A stretch of 64,000 bases of DNA from Harmothoe impar (Eukaryota > Annelida > Polychaeta > Phyllodocida > Polynoidae), in NCBI GenBank assembly GCA_947462335.1, contig OX381721.1, positions 34,522,303 through 34,586,302 on the forward strand, read 5' to 3'. This document shows, piece after piece, positions 11,270 through 22,673 of this stretch (the stretch's first letter is position 1; each line of letters begins with the position of its first letter). A program made the position numbers and the translations under genes. The notes beneath the pieces are model-generated. The model made no database searches. It was not told where the DNA came from and saw nothing but the letters and a program-made list of their open reading frames with translations.

Positions 11270-11700
11270 AAAATTAGAAAATAATTTCTAGGGTCGGCCC
11301 TGTTTTGCTAGGAAGGGTCGGGTAACCTGAAACAAACCTTTTCTTTTGACCTTACCCTGTATATACTCACTATAGGACTCCCTTTCACTCTACCCCCAAT
11401 GGTGTAAAGGTCCACCCCCTGCCTGCCTCCATCCCTCAACACCTGCGTTAACGGTGTGGGAGGTGGCTATAGGGACTCAGCGGGACCTCTCCTGTCAGTA
11501 CATACTGTTATTATAGTGCTATAATTGGTCACCCCACGATGGAAGCCATGTTGTCCTGTTTTTGTTTCTATCAGATGGTATGCACAGAGAAGAAAGTGAG
11601 TGTATTAGTAAAAAAAAAATGAATTTTTTTTTAAAGAATTACAAATTGAGAAAATTGAGAAAAAAATACGAGGGTCGGCCGTTTTTTTTGATCTAAAGTC
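11270..11700. repeat. Two fragments of the AAACCTTTTTTT/GGGTCGG repeat family
   Basis: TAGGGTCGGCCCTGTTTTGC and GGTAACCTGAAACAAACC at 11290-11345, and AAAAAAATACGAGGGTCGGCC at 11655-11690, match words in the better copies at 19572-19746 and 61318-61556. Confidence 0.45.
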
Positions 11701-11996
11701 GAGCTGCTTGAATATGGATTATGCAGTAGCGCCGTCTAGGTTGCACTCTACAAACTGCTTAGCCTTCCACCATCTTTCCACCCCTGATGGTACCACCTGT
11801 CTATGGCCAAAGACATGATACAGTAGGACCATTTAGGGTCAACAGATGGTCCAGCTTTGCTGTACCTTATGGTATATATATACAGACACCGACTACGATA
11901 AGTTAAGCATGCTGCTCAGTTTAGGACTGTAGGTGAGGGTTCCTATACTCACACCTCTTACTCCCAGCTTCAATGTGGACCCTCAGCCCTATAGGG

Positions 11997-12543
11997 TCTA
12001 CCCCGGTCCCCGCACTCTATATGACAAACTGACACCATCCACGTTCAGCGCTTTGAATATGTACCCCTTTTTTACAAATCCTGACTGTAAAATACCCCCT
12101 TATTTGGGTAAAATCACTAATTTTTGAGCCCCAAAATACACCCCTTTTTCTGAGAAAACGCAAACATATGTTATATGTGACTTCCAATGTTAGAGAAAGG
12201 TTGCATGTACAAACATGTACTAAATATTGTTGTAGCGCTTTCTCACATCCATATTCAACATCCAAAATTAATAGCTTATGGACGTAAAACCATATTGTAT
12301 CTATAACAACACGGCATATACGTTCTGCACTTCTATGTAGCTAGAATGAAGATCATGAATGCGAACTCAGGCTGAATTAAGACCCCATATTTTCAATTTT
12401 CACAAAGCTGTTATGAAAAAAAACACCATATTTCTAAATTTTACTGACATGCAAATTCAGGGAAAAAATACCCCTTTCCTTTGCATTTTCTGAACAAGGA
12501 TGGTGTCTGTTTTCATACGGAAGTGCGGGGACCAGGGGGTCTA
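11997..12543. mobile_element. Inverted-repeat element, TACCCCGGTCCCCGCACT ends
   Basis: Left end TACCCCGGTCCCCGCACT followed by GACACCATCCACGTTCAG; right end AAGGATGGTGTCTG..AAGTGCGGGGACCAGGGGGT. Arms pair for roughly 200 bp, including AAATACCCCCTTAT against AAAATACCCCTTTCC, with an interior of about 150 bp. It looks like a roughly 545-bp foldback DNA element without coding capacity. Confidence 0.65.
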
Positions 12544-12547
12544 CATG

Positions 12548-12674
12548 ATTCTTGAGGGCAGCACTAGCAAGTTACTTGCCAGGGGCTGCATTCATGCATC
12601 ATGACGACCACGAGTATGATACATGAAGGCATCATGTCGTGCATTAAGGCATCATGCTGTCCTTAAAGGGTTAA
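12548..12674. mobile_element. Double-palindrome MITE, right half
   Basis: Begins inside the first palindrome (GGGCAGCACTAGCAAGTTACTTGCCAGGGGCTGCATTC), then TCATGCATCATGACGAC, and ends CATGCTGTCCTTAAAGGGTTAA. Confidence 0.65.
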
Positions 12675-12885
12675 TAACTTGGAGCCTCAGCCTGATAGAC
12701 AGTCCTTACATGGAGCTCCCTATGGACATCAGACCCGGCCCCCAGACAGGCCCCAGTCTCAGGAGGTGGAAAAGGGGCAATTGCCTCCCCCACCTCACCA
12801 CCCCTGTATGATACAGTATCTATAGGTGTGTAGGGAACATACCTACAGGGGCAGGGTACAATAGGGCACCAGCTTGTCCTGGGTC

Positions 12886-13122
12886 TAACCCTATAAGGGA
12901 GGTATAGTGCTATAATGCAGCTGCAATATGCCCTTGGTTGTCATGATGCATGAATGAGGCCTTGGCGAGTAACTCACCAGCGCTGCATTCATGAATCATT
13001 CCGACCCGGTTGGGTTGATGCACTCCGAAATTAAGGGTCGGTATAATCCAAGGATCACTCATCAGGGCTGCATTCATGCATTATGATGATACATGCAGCA
13101 GTACATTAAAGCACTATGCTAC
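12886..13122. mobile_element. Double-palindrome MITE
   Basis: Left end CCCTATAAGGGAGGTATAGTGCTATAATG. Palindrome 1 GGCGAGTAACTCACCAGCGCTGCATTCATG is well preserved; palindrome 2 is half deleted (CAGGGCTGCATTCATGC only). Right end AAAGCACTATGCTAC. Confidence 0.65.
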
Positions 13123-13255
13123 TTTCCTGTCTCTAAATACACCTGAGGGGGTCTGTATAGATCCCTGACCTCTGACCTCCCACAACATCCTCTCACATAG
13201 CCCCCATAGCCATAAGCCGCAACACTCCTCCCTTACCTCCTCATCCACACCATAA

Positions 13256-13450
13256 CCCTTTAAAGGCAGCAAGGTGCTTTAATGCACTCGGCCCTAACGT
13301 CAGTATGATGCATGAATGCAGGCTTGGTGAGTAACTCGCCAGTTCTGCATCCATGCATCATGCCTACTGAAAAAGGGCCAATACAATCCCCAAGTATGGG
13401 GGTATAGAGCTCAAATGCAGTGCTTGCAAGTGATGCATTGTTGCGTCATA
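13256..13450. mobile_element. Double-palindrome MITE, left half
   Basis: Starts AACCCTTTAAAGGCAGCAAGGTGCTTTAATG and keeps palindrome 1 (TTGGTGAGTAACTCGCCAG with CATGCATCATGCC). The right half is degraded. Confidence 0.65.
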
Positions 13451-14138
13451 TATCACCACAAATGGAATTGAAACCTTGACGTATATATACCATGCCGTGC
13501 TACAAGGGTTATCAAAGCAGTGGGATGCAGAAAGGCGTGTATTGACAGAGGACACGGTCTTGACTTTGGGATGTAGGGATCATCTTTAGAGGTGACAGAG
13601 ATGGCTTTAGGCCCTGTGGGATCTGAGCACTGCAGGTGGTGCCACTGTTAGTGTATAGCGGCATACCTGCAGGGATCTAGCAGGTCCAATGCTATGACAG
13701 TGGTGAACGTGACCCTTTAGGGACGGCGTATTGCTTTCAGTAATGTGCACCAGTTTTGGCAGGTATATGCCAAATACTGCTTAATAAAGTATACTGACCT
13801 TCACCATCAAATCATGTATTTCATTTCATCTTTAAAATTGAGGATATCCAATTGGTGCCAGTGGTGGCTGGGCCCATATGCCACTTAGCCTAGGGCTTCA
13901 TGGAATATGCCCGAGCCCCACAAGTGGAAAATGTTAGGGATGATATCAATGAAGTTGGATTTTTTTTCCTCTTTAAAAAGAAAATTTGAACCCATTTAAT
14001 GAAAGATAGACAACCCTTTCCTAGCCCATTACGACCACATGGTATTCAATTGGGGAATGCAATACAGCACTTCAGACTTCAGTGTTTAAGCATAGGAACT
14101 CTTGTATTTCAAAAAAATAAAGCACTAAGCTGCCATTT

Positions 14139-14333
14139 ACCGTACCATCGCGATTAAGCGCCGGGGCGCTCTTCAATTTGACGGGGCTCTTACACAGTCG
14201 CTTATACAAGACAGGCGCTTATTCAAGGTCATGAATTTAGTGCTTAAGAAACATTTGGGTACCCCTATACCCCCGGCGCTTATTCAAGACCGGCGCTCTT
14301 TCAAACCAGGCGCTTTATCGCGACGGTACAGTA
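14139..14333. repeat. Small element with CGCGATTAAGCGCC termini
   Basis: Left end TACCGTACCATCGCGATTAAGCGCC and right end GGCGCTTTATCGCGACGGTA are inverted. The interior repeats GGCGCTTATTCAAG-type words. Related words without clear ends occur at 18075-18230, 36055-36190 and 43315-43430. Confidence 0.55.
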
Positions 14334-14409
14334 TTAACACTTTAATATCAGCATAGTATCGTGTCTTTGGAAGGCATAATGCAAGAATGCAGCCCTGGCA
14401 AGCCTTCTA

Positions 14410-14620
14410 GCCAAGTTGGTCATTTCTTTGGCTCCCTATACCCCTACGGGCTACCTAGGTTAGTTGATATTGTCAGGTTGGTCAGTACTGAGCTTCAGGT
14501 TAAGTCCTTTTGAGTAAGGCATTAGTCATAATTATGGTTTTTGCTTCGGTCATTTTTAATAGCACTTGGTCATGCCTGACCGCTGTCCCTATGCCCAAAC
14601 TGGGATAGCCACCCCAGGTA
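14410..14620. repeat. Repeat related to the right flank of the Polinton-like element
   Basis: Shares, in the same order, TTTGGCTCCC, CTACCTAGGTTAGT, GGTTGGTCAGT, AGTCCTTTTGAGTA, GGCATTAGT and CACTTGGTCATGCC-type words with 30680-30905. The two copies are diverged; the family is not identified. Confidence 0.55.
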
Positions 14621-14624
14621 GGCA

Positions 14625-14935
14625 TTGACCGCCCTACATTTCAGAGGATGGGAGGTTCGACTACCCCACTTTTCAGAGGTTGGGAGATTTGATGATCTAT
14701 TACAAGTTTAGGTCAACCCCAGGTCTACCTGAATTTTGTACAGACACAATTTTATCTATATCTTTCAGCAAGAAAATTTGCTCAATTAAGTGATATAATT
14801 TTAACCGCCCTCCTTATTAGGGCCTTGATGACATCTGACCGCCCCCCTTTTCAGGATCTAATGGAAATTCACCACCACCACTTTTCAGAGTCGTGCCGCA
14901 GTGGTTATCCAATTCATATAGCCACTTTAGAATAA
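14625..14935. repeat. Inverted arm A (TTTTCAGAGGTTGGGAG repeats)
   Basis: Contains repeated CACTTTTCAGAGGTTGGGAG-like units, then TTTTCAGGATCTAATGGAAATTCA and CAGTGGTTATCCAAT. The reverse complement of the same ordered segments is at 17495-17765, so the two form inverted arms about 2.6 kb apart. Confidence 0.6.
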
Positions 14936-15129
14936 GGGCCGGGGCATCTACATTTTCTGTGTAATGCATTAAAGTGCCATGCTGCCTTTAAGGGGTTAGC
15001 AGGTGGATCCTGATCCCCTGTGCCCCCTGTGACCTGAGTGTTAGTTCCCATGTCTAAGCCGTCTATACTGTAACTCTAACCGTGCAGGTTTAGTCTATAT
15101 CAAACCCGCCATATCCCACCCTACACACT

Positions 15130-15530
15130 CAGGCCTAAAAAAAAAGTTGTGTTCCCTTAACCCGACCGACCCTATCATTTTGGCCCGACCCTAATCTTTT
15201 TAGATTTTTTTAAAGATTTTCCCTAATATAGGTTATCACAAAATGGAATAGATGTACCTAATGGCCTTCAGCTACCCGAATTGTCATTTTAAAGATTAGA
15301 AGGGAGGACATTCTTTGTATAACAAAAACTGAACTGAAAAGGGGTCAATTGCACAGATATTGGTTCTACAATATCAAATAATCACTCCATAAATAAGATT
15401 TTCCCTTACAACTCATCTCATGATCATAAAAATAAATCCTAAAAAAAAAAAATCGACCTACCCTGGTTTTTTTGGCCATGTTACCGGAACACGGGTTGTT
15501 TTTTTTTTGGCCTCACATATTCTCCCCAGC
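15130..15530. repeat. GGCC(T)AAAAAAAGGTTG / GACCGACCCTA repeat family
   Basis: Begins GGCCTAAAAAAAAAGTTGTG, contains CCCGACCGACCCTATCA and GGCCCGACCC, and ends CCATGTTACCGGAACACGGGTTG followed by a T-run and GGCC. Ends are inverted relative to each other. Other copies: 19572-19746 and 61318-61556. Confidence 0.6.
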
Positions 15531-15539
15531 ACCAAGAGC

Positions 15540-16220
15540 CTATATGAAACTGTCAATTACCCTCTAAATGTCACTTTATGTATTGGAGTTTCCCATCCAT
15601 TCATCTTGATGTTTGGGTCATGTTTCTCTTTCCATTACTCCCATAGATAGAACTGTTGAACTTGAGATTAGATCTAGTGTCGGTGGAGATAGAATTGTAA
15701 AATTATCCTCAAGATTAGAGGTCGGATTGACAGAATAGAATTATAAGGTGATTGACAGAATAAAATTGTGCAGTTGCAAGAAGACGACATACAGCTAGGA
15801 CTCTCTATGATATTATTACCACAAGGGGTAAAAAACCAAAAAGAAGAAATAGAGAAGATTTGAACTAGAAGAACAACTTGTTTTTCCATTCAGTATCATG
15901 TCACTGTACATGGAGGTCACTGCACGAATGTTGCCATTTAAGCAAATATTGGACTGCTGAAAGTCACACTTTACGCATATCTAATTCCAGTCAATGCCCC
16001 TTAAAGCTGCTTAAATGGCATTATTACTTTCACAGGATATCTACATGGAATTTAGTGAACTGCTTAAATAATGACTTTAAGCAATAATAGGTTTGCTTAA
16101 ATGCCAATGTTCATGCAGTGGGTATGTAAATACCAACATAAAGGCACATAGATTGAGGGTTTAAGTCAAGTTACCAACCTGCCCCGGAGTCTTATACTGA
16201 GGTTATGTCTATAAGTATAC
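15540..16220. other. No feature recognised
   Basis: AT-rich DNA with short unconvincing open frames. GATTGACAGAATA recurs at about 15725 and 15752. Confidence 0.35.
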
Positions 16221-16221
16221 T

Positions 16222-16348
16222 CCAGGGTGACAGAACAGACGCTAGTATTGACGTAGTACAGACGCAGACGTTACAGATCCCTGTGACGTCACAGATACGT
16301 CATAACTACGTCAAAACTACGTCATAACGCTGTGTGTGCGTCTGACAG
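16222..16348. promoter_or_regulatory. Dense cluster of CRE-like TACGTCA/TGACGTCA sites
   Basis: Within about 125 bp there are one full TGACGTCA (about 16284) and several half sites: TTGACGTAG, GATACGTCATAA, CTACGTCAAAA, CTACGTCATAA. The segment is flanked by inverted AGACGC..GCGTCT, so it may be a small inverted-repeat element rather than a true promoter. No start codon or exon could be tied to it. Confidence 0.35.
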
Positions 16349-16477
16349 GGGATTATTGCCTGCCTCATTTACCCTAATCCCTAACGCCCCCCGCCTTACC
16401 ATGCTCCCCACACCCCCGACAAGCTGTATATTATGCTAGTTATACACATCGCCGACGGGGGAGCCACCTGTACTAGC

Positions 16478-16722
16478 TCTGTAAGGACGGCAGAGTGTTT
16501 AAATGTGCTATTCCCTTTGTCATCATGATGCATGGATACAGCAATCGCCAGGTCTGCATTCATGTATAATACGGACCTTTTGTGAATGTGTACCTCATTG
16601 GGTCTGTATCATGCTTGAATGCCGCATTGGCGAGTAACTCGCAAGGGCTGCATTCATGTAACATGACTACAAAAGGACATGATGCATTAAAGCACTTTGC
16701 AAGCCTCAAAGGGTCACTATGG
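16478..16722. mobile_element. Double-palindrome MITE
   Basis: Left end TCTGTAAGGACGGCAGAGTGTTTAAATG. Palindrome 2 is kept (TTGGCGAGTAACTCGCAAGGGCTGCATTCATG). Right end GCATTAAAGCACTTTGCAAGCCTCAAAGGG. Confidence 0.7.
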
Positions 16723-17494
16723 TGTCAGCCTGAAATTGGTCCTTATGAAACTCAAACCTAAGCCCTTTGGATAATCCGATTCTAGATGTGTTGTTGGGTC
16801 CAATGCAGTTGCAATATAGTGGTTATCCTGCACATAAACACATTTAACATCAAGTTTATACTGACAGAAAGTTTCTTTTTCCTTTTTTCTCACAATGCAC
16901 ACTGTCTTGGCTTCCCAAAACAGGGTAAATCTCGAGAATCAAGTGATTCTTCTTAAATTTATATAAAATGGGGCAACATAAGAACATAGTGGGTCATATT
17001 TTCTGTTGCCAAAAAAAACGACCTCTTTGGGGGTAATTCTTTACGCAACTGAGACAGACCCACATGGTACTCGGAACAGGTGGCATTGGTGTTAATTTGT
17101 GAATATCGGGTGAATATTCACGAAGTTTTGAAGCTTAGACACAGAGTTCATACATTGGGTCAAGTGTTTGTTTTGTCATACGTTATAGAATACCAGAGTA
17201 CGGTCATTCAGTTCGGCCATGAATCCATTTCATATAGAAATCCTGAATTAGAGGTACATACATGTATAATAAGTATTAGAACCCCAACTAAACTGATTAG
17301 AGGAGCTAATCAACTCTACCTAAGTCAGTGATTGATTGTATACATATCGACAGGTCCCTACCCTGTCAGTGCTAATCTGCATAATATGTTTTAGTCAGTC
17401 TGGATAGAGCCTGGTTATCTACAGTTATGGTGGGGTCTGGGTGGGGTGTAGTCTTGTATAATCCCGGTGAGGGGGGGGGGGCACTCTGTCATGT

Positions 17495-17845
17495 ATTGGA
17501 TAACCACTTCGGCACAACTCTGAAAAGCTGTAGTGCTGAATTTCCATTAGATCCTGAAAACGGGGGCAGTCAGATTTCGTCAGTTAAATCATATGATTAA
17601 ATTGAGCAAGTTGTCTTGATGAAACGGATAAATAAAACCTCTGAGAAGTGAGGCAGTCAAATCTCCCAACCTCTAAGAAGTAGGGTGGTCAAATCTCCCA
17701 ACCTCTGATGAGTAGGGCAGTCAAATTTACCAACCTCTGATAAAAGGGGCGGTAGGGCGGACTCAGTGAGCCCCCCTCCCCCCTGGGTGTATAATCCATG
17801 GCAGCGTGGCTTGTTAGCCAAGATTTGCACCGGAAAGTCAATAAA
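17495..17845. repeat. Inverted arm B (TCCCAACCTCTGA repeats)
   Basis: Reverse-complement counterpart of 14625-14935: ATTGGATAACCACTTCGGCA, TGAATTTCCATTAGATCCTGAAAA, then three tandem CAAATCTCCCAACCTCT-type units of about 34 bp. Together with arm A it may delimit a larger inverted-repeat element, but no coding sequence was seen between them. Confidence 0.6.
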
Positions 17846-18239
17846 TGTGGCCAAACTCCAGAAAATAATTGTCTGCATCCGGGTCTGCTAGGCCCCCTGT
17901 AGTACATCTTGCCTTTCTCCCTGAGAATTCGTTATAGATTCAATATGTATATTATATACATATGGGTGGCCCCTACATGCAACGAGTGAGGAACTCAACT
18001 TCTCAGGGGCAGAATGATACTTTAACTCACATACACTCGTAGTGGCTGGGATAGGGCAGGGGTCTCAAAGAGGCACAGGTCTTGAATGAGCGCAGGGTAA
18101 ATGAGGGTATCAAAATGATAATTTAGGCCATTTTTGTTTCCTGTATTTAAGTGCAGGTCTTGTATAAGCGCAGGGTAAATGAGAAAATCAAAATTAATAA
18201 GCGCAAGTGCTCTTATTCAAGCCACTATGGTAGCCACTT

Positions 18240-18345
18240 GTAAGTATGATGCATGCATGAAGCACCAGTCGGTGACTCGCTAATCTGTTGATGCATCATG
18301 ATGACAAGTTTAAACATGAAGCACTGTCGTCCTTAACCCTCCAAG
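18240..18345. mobile_element. Double-palindrome MITE fragment
   Basis: GTATGATGCATGCATGAAGCACC and GATGCATCATGATGACAA survive around a degraded core; right-end CTGTCGTCCTTAACCC is present. Confidence 0.5.
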
Positions 18346-18403
18346 GATAGTGTAAACCCTTTATGCATCATGCCCTTGGTTGTCATTATGCATGAATCCC
18401 TTC

Positions 18404-18632
18404 AAGGATGCCATATTGCCTTAATACATCTCGCCCTTTGTCCTCATGATGTATGAATGCAGCCCTGGTGAGTAACTCGCCAGTGCTGCATTCATGCATC
18501 ATGACGACCATGCGGTGTTGAGACACTACCGAATGGTCGGCATGATGCACCAATGAAGCACTGGGGCTGCATTGGTGCATTATGACGACATATGTTATAT
18601 TTTAGTGACATGCCATCCTTAATATAAAGGCG
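18404..18632. mobile_element. Double-palindrome MITE
   Basis: Left end CCCTTCAAGGATGCCATATTGCC. Palindrome 1 is nearly perfect (GCAGCCCTGGTGAGTAACTCGCCAGTGCTGC). Palindrome 2 has lost its GGCGAGTTACTCGCC core. Right end GCCATCCTTAATATAAAGG. Confidence 0.7.
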
Positions 18633-18899
18633 TAAAAGTTAATATAGAACGTGACAGCGATACCCAGGAACTAGGAACTAGGAACCTAGAGACACTTTCA
18701 TTTTAATTACAGTAATTTCTCAATATAGTCTTGGTTGATAAGATTAGCTACCAGTATGATTGGCTATTATAGTAATTATCAAGGTAGTATGTGCATGTGA
18801 TTGCAGTGTCATCTGTACCACTATTAAAGCAGAAACATCCTAATCCCACTGCCCCGAATCATGTGGCAAAGATGCATGTAGCATTGCTGAGTTACTACT

Positions 18900-19098
18900 G
18901 AGATGGGGGGGGGGGGGTGTCCTTACCCCCCTCCTTTTAGATTTTTTTCTTTCAGATTTTCTTTTTCTTTTAGATTATTCAGTAGGCCTACTTAGTGTTT
19001 GATGGACCCCGCCCCACCCATTCAAAAAGAAAAATCGACCCGTTCGAACATAGGTTCACAGACCCCCACTGTCGTTAAAAAATGACCACTCCCTTAAC
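18900..19098. repeat. G-run element ending in GACCACTCCCTTAA
   Basis: A 14-nt G run (18904-18917) and the right end AAAAAATGACCACTCCCTTAA mark another copy of the family at 5470-5762. TCAGATTTTCTTTTTCTTTTAGATT duplications lie inside. Confidence 0.4.
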
Positions 19099-19571
19099 TA
19101 AAAGGTATCCCTGTAGATACAGGCCTTATATGAGGCATAGAATGGGGGTGTTGTGAGTAATACAATAACGGCCGTACATTATACCTACACCCATCAGTGT
19201 GAGTCTTACTCAGCACTAGGTGTCAAAGTGACCGTGTTCTGCACTAACTGCCTCACCTAGCCTCTCCCCTACAGACCTAGCACTAACTGGGATGTAGCCT
19301 GTCACAGTCAGCGGGGTTATTGTCAATGCTGCTGCTCACATATAGGCCTCTACCGAGATCGGACTTGTTCCCGCAGCCACAATGTTTACCCTGACATCAG
19401 CAACCTCGTGAGACCTTGGTTCTGCTCTCGTATTGTAGCCTGTTCCCCGGAAGCTATGGTGTGTGAGTGTCTGGTCACTGCCTAAGTCTCACGATAGATT
19501 GCGAGCTCAGAACTAACATGGCCGCCCATACGGAGAAACCAGAGTCATCGCTACATACCATGATGGTACAT

Positions 19572-19746
19572 AAGGCCCAAAAAAAGGGTTGTTTCAGGTC
19601 ACCCGACCGACCCTATCAAATTTGGGCCGACCCTACGTTTATTTTATGCAATTTTGAAGAAATTTTCGTATCTCAACCCTTTTTTGGTCAAATTTTGGTC
19701 CTTGATTTTCTTGCCATGTTACCTGAAACAAACCTTTTTTTTGGTC
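19572..19746. repeat. GGCCCAAAAAAAGG / GACCGACCCTA repeat, best copy
   Basis: Left GGCCCAAAAAAAGGGTTGTTTCAGGT, interior CACCCGACCGACCCTATCAAA, right GCCATGTTACCTGAAACAAACCTTTTTTTTGG. About 175 bp with inverted ends; probably a MITE. It abuts the double-palindrome element that follows. Confidence 0.65.
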
Positions 19747-19990
19747 TAATAATGCATAATGCATCAATGCATCATACCCTTTGTCGTCATGATGCATGAA
19801 TGCTGCCCAGGCAAGTAACTCGCCAGTGCTGCCTTCAAGCATAGTGCCGACCCTACAGGGTTGAGACACCCCCGTAGGGTTGGCATGATGCACTGATGCA
19901 GTACTGGTGAGTTACTCGCCAGGGCTGCATTGGTGTATCATGAGAACAAATGTCATCATATTTTAGTGACTTCCGTCCTTAAAGGGTTAA
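19747..19990. mobile_element. Double-palindrome MITE, reference copy
   Basis: Shows the family plan. Palindrome 1 reads CATGATGCATGAATGC..GCAAGTAACTCGCCAG..CTTCAAGCATAGTGCCGAC. The spacer is CCTACAGGGTTGAGACACCC. Palindrome 2 reads GGCATGATGCACTGATGCAG..GGTGAGTTACTCGCC..GCTGCATTGGTGTATCATGAG. The right end is TTCCGTCCTTAAAGGGTTAA. Each palindrome could form a hairpin of about 60 nt, so the element is two hairpins in tandem between inverted ends. Confidence 0.8.
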
Positions 19991-20505
19991 GGCAACAGTT
20001 ATCCTCATGTAATGTACCAATGCAGTACTTTGGAGCACTTTCCTGCATCAGGTTTATTGCTATTTATAAAAAAAAGAAAGATCCTTTTACTAATATCATC
20101 TTCTGTAACATTAAAACTATGAAAAAAGAAGGTAAATTTTATTTTTCATTAAATCTATAAAATAGTAGTAGTATATTTTTAAAACCGTCTCTATGTAAAG
20201 TTATCATACATGAAGCCATGGTCTGACCCAGGCAGATTTCAAACCCCAGACCTTTAAATGGGATGCGTTGCTATTGTGCCACTTAAGCAATAAGAGGGTA
20301 GCCCTAGGTAAAGGGTAACAGACCCCAGTCAGACTCCTGCCGCCCCTGGTGGTGTATAAGAGAACTACCCCCCATCCTCCTGCTCCATGCTAAAAACACA
20401 GCCTTAATTAAGTGCCACTAATGTGATCCAAAACAAACGACCTGCTTCTCTTTTACCTAATTAGCCGCAATCAACTAACTCTCCAAGAACCGCATACTGC
20501 TTTAA

Positions 20506-20752
20506 CCCTTTAAGGGCAGCATAATGCATTAATGTATCATGACCTTGGTCGTAATGATGCTTGAATGCAGCCCTGGCGAGTAGTACTCGCCAGTGCTGCA
20601 TTCCGGCATCATGCCGGCCTTAAGGGGTTGAGACACACCTGTAGGGTGTGCATGATGCACTAATGCAGCCCTGGCGAGTTACTTGCCAGGGTGTCATTGG
20701 TGCATCATGATAACAAATGTCATCTTTTAGCGACATCTGTCCTTGCAAGGTT
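20506..20752. mobile_element. Double-palindrome MITE, well preserved
   Basis: Left end AACCCTTTAAGGGCAGCATAATGCATTAATG. Palindrome 1 contains GGCGAGTAGTACTCGCC, with an extra GTA at the centre. Palindrome 2 contains GGCGAGTTACTTGCC. Right end CTGTCCTTGCAAGGTTA. Confidence 0.75.
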
Positions 20753-20962
20753 ATAGTGCTCCGGCCTTTGTCAACACTGCGTGACTCACCAAGGCTGCAG
20801 TCATGCATCATGACAACCCTGCGGGAGTGTATCAACTTAATAGGTTTGCAATGATGCCCGATTGAAGCACCAGCGAGTAACTTGCCATGGCTGAATTCAT
20901 GCATCATGAAGACGAAAGGGCGCAATGTATTAATATACTATGCTGCACTGAAGGGGTTAACC
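20753..20962. mobile_element. Double-palindrome MITE, partial, head-to-tail with previous copy
   Basis: TAGTGCTCCGGCCTTTGTC at left, GACTCACCAAGGCTGCAGTCATGCATCATGAC, then CACCAGCGAGTAACTTGCC and the right end TATGCTGCACTGAAGGGGTTAA. The first half-palindrome is deleted. Confidence 0.65.
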
Positions 20963-21654
20963 AGGGGAAGATGCGCGGTGCTCAGACAGTCCTTAAGAAG
21001 ATGAGCAGCAAAAACAACAATAAGGATAAAGTAACTGTCTATAGTGCTGCCAATTTGTCTACCCCTCAATGACTGTGTCGTATGGCGGATCATGCAGACC
21101 CTATGGGGTTTTATGCACTCATATAGGGTCTACACGAGCGAGTGCAGGCAGGGTTGTAGTCATGCGCTTCGTGAAGACAAAGGGAATGGGACAGTAAAGC
21201 AGTATGCGGCCCTTAAAGGGTTGAGAATAGGAGGAAGAAATGCCTGCATTGGTACCAGGCTGTCTGGGTAGTCTGTAGTAGTTAACTACTAACCGGGCAG
21301 GCAACTGCCCTGGAGTACGGTCTAGACTGTTTGGGAGCCATTTTAGGGGGGAATCCAAACAGGAGAGAAATCTCTTAATTACTCCAATCTACTTTAGTCT
21401 CATGGCCAGGTTATAGGCTACCTACATTTACCATTTGATTTAAAAACAAAAATGGTGTGTTTTATGTTACGCAATGATGCTAGAAATTCGTATCAACTTT
21501 AGATTTTTTTAAATCTTTCCCCCCCTCTATTTTGGTAGTCATTTTCTCGGTACTTTTGAGGCTTAAGTATAAAATAAATCTGACCTACTTTTCACAGACA
21601 GAAACAGGCAGAGGAAGAAACACGTGTAATCTGAGACCCCCAAAATGATCACTC

Positions 21655-21848
21655 ATCACTGCGAAACGTGACGTTCTTTTAATCCTTTGTTCCAGAAAAG
21701 ATCGCTACATTTCACCTAATTCCGCAGCGGTGTTGCCCCAAGTGTCGCCCTGCACCTAGCGATACTTAGGGCGACACTACCGCAAAGTTATCTAGCGAAA
21801 TATAGTGATCTTTTCTGGAACAAAGGATTGAAAAGAATGCGACGTTTC
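21655..21848. repeat. Large hairpin, GCGAAACGTGACG arms
   Basis: Arms of about 75 bp (CGAAACGTGACGTTCTTTTAATCC.. and ..GGATTGAAAAGAATGCGACGTTTCG) enclose a central AAGTGTCGCCCTG / CTTAGGGCGACACT pair. A small foldback element without coding capacity. Confidence 0.65.
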
Positions 21849-22667
21849 GCAGGTATCTGTGAAGCCCTGTGGAGCTTAGGCTATAGTTTATTATTGTCAG
21901 GACCCTCTCCTTCTTTTCCAAGACCTTAGTTATCATGCCGTACAAATCCCATTCAGACCGACATGGCAGGCTGTCCCCTATGTTTTGTCTGCTTCATTGT
22001 CTATGAATATGCAGTGGTATAATGCAGTTGATTATATCGGCATTCTTCAAAAGTTACTTAGATATGTGTCATCATTACACCATATGGAGATTCATGAGGA
22101 TATATTTAGATAAATGCCCATGTGTGTGTTCAAAAAACTCTACAGGACAATCAATACAATTTACACTAACCGATCACATGAATCGATCGTAGATACGGCA
22201 ATGGCTTATTTAGGCTGGCTGAAATTGGTAAACGAGATGGATTGAGACAGAATAAAGGCCGGAGATAGAGGCGTAGAGAAAAAGCCAACATGAAACGAGC
22301 AGTACATGCCTGGACTGTGTTTATAGACCATTGCATCAAAAAATGGTGACTTAAAAAAAAAAAGGTTGTGTTTACGTTGGTTTCAGTAGGATGCACGTAA
22401 CATTGTCTGTACTAGTTATCTTTGCAGGGATCTCCTATCAGGAGATTCACATGACAATCATCTTTTGAATAAGTATGATATATATTAGAATGCAGGATTT
22501 TGAGGTTAGTCACAATTCAGAAATATTCAAAAACGTTATCAACAACTTTTCTTAAAAGTCGCCCTTGATAGTGAATTTTAATCGGTCTATTTGGATGTTC
22601 TATCGGCTGATAGGTATGCAAGTCGTATCACATTAAATAGGATGTCCAATTGGGTACACAGATAATC

Positions 22668-22673
22668 TTTATG
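22668..22673. repeat. 6-bp target-site duplication TTTATG (left)
   Basis: Identical to 30654-30659 immediately outside the right end of the element. A 6-bp duplication is the size generated by Polinton/Maverick integrases. Confidence 0.85.
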
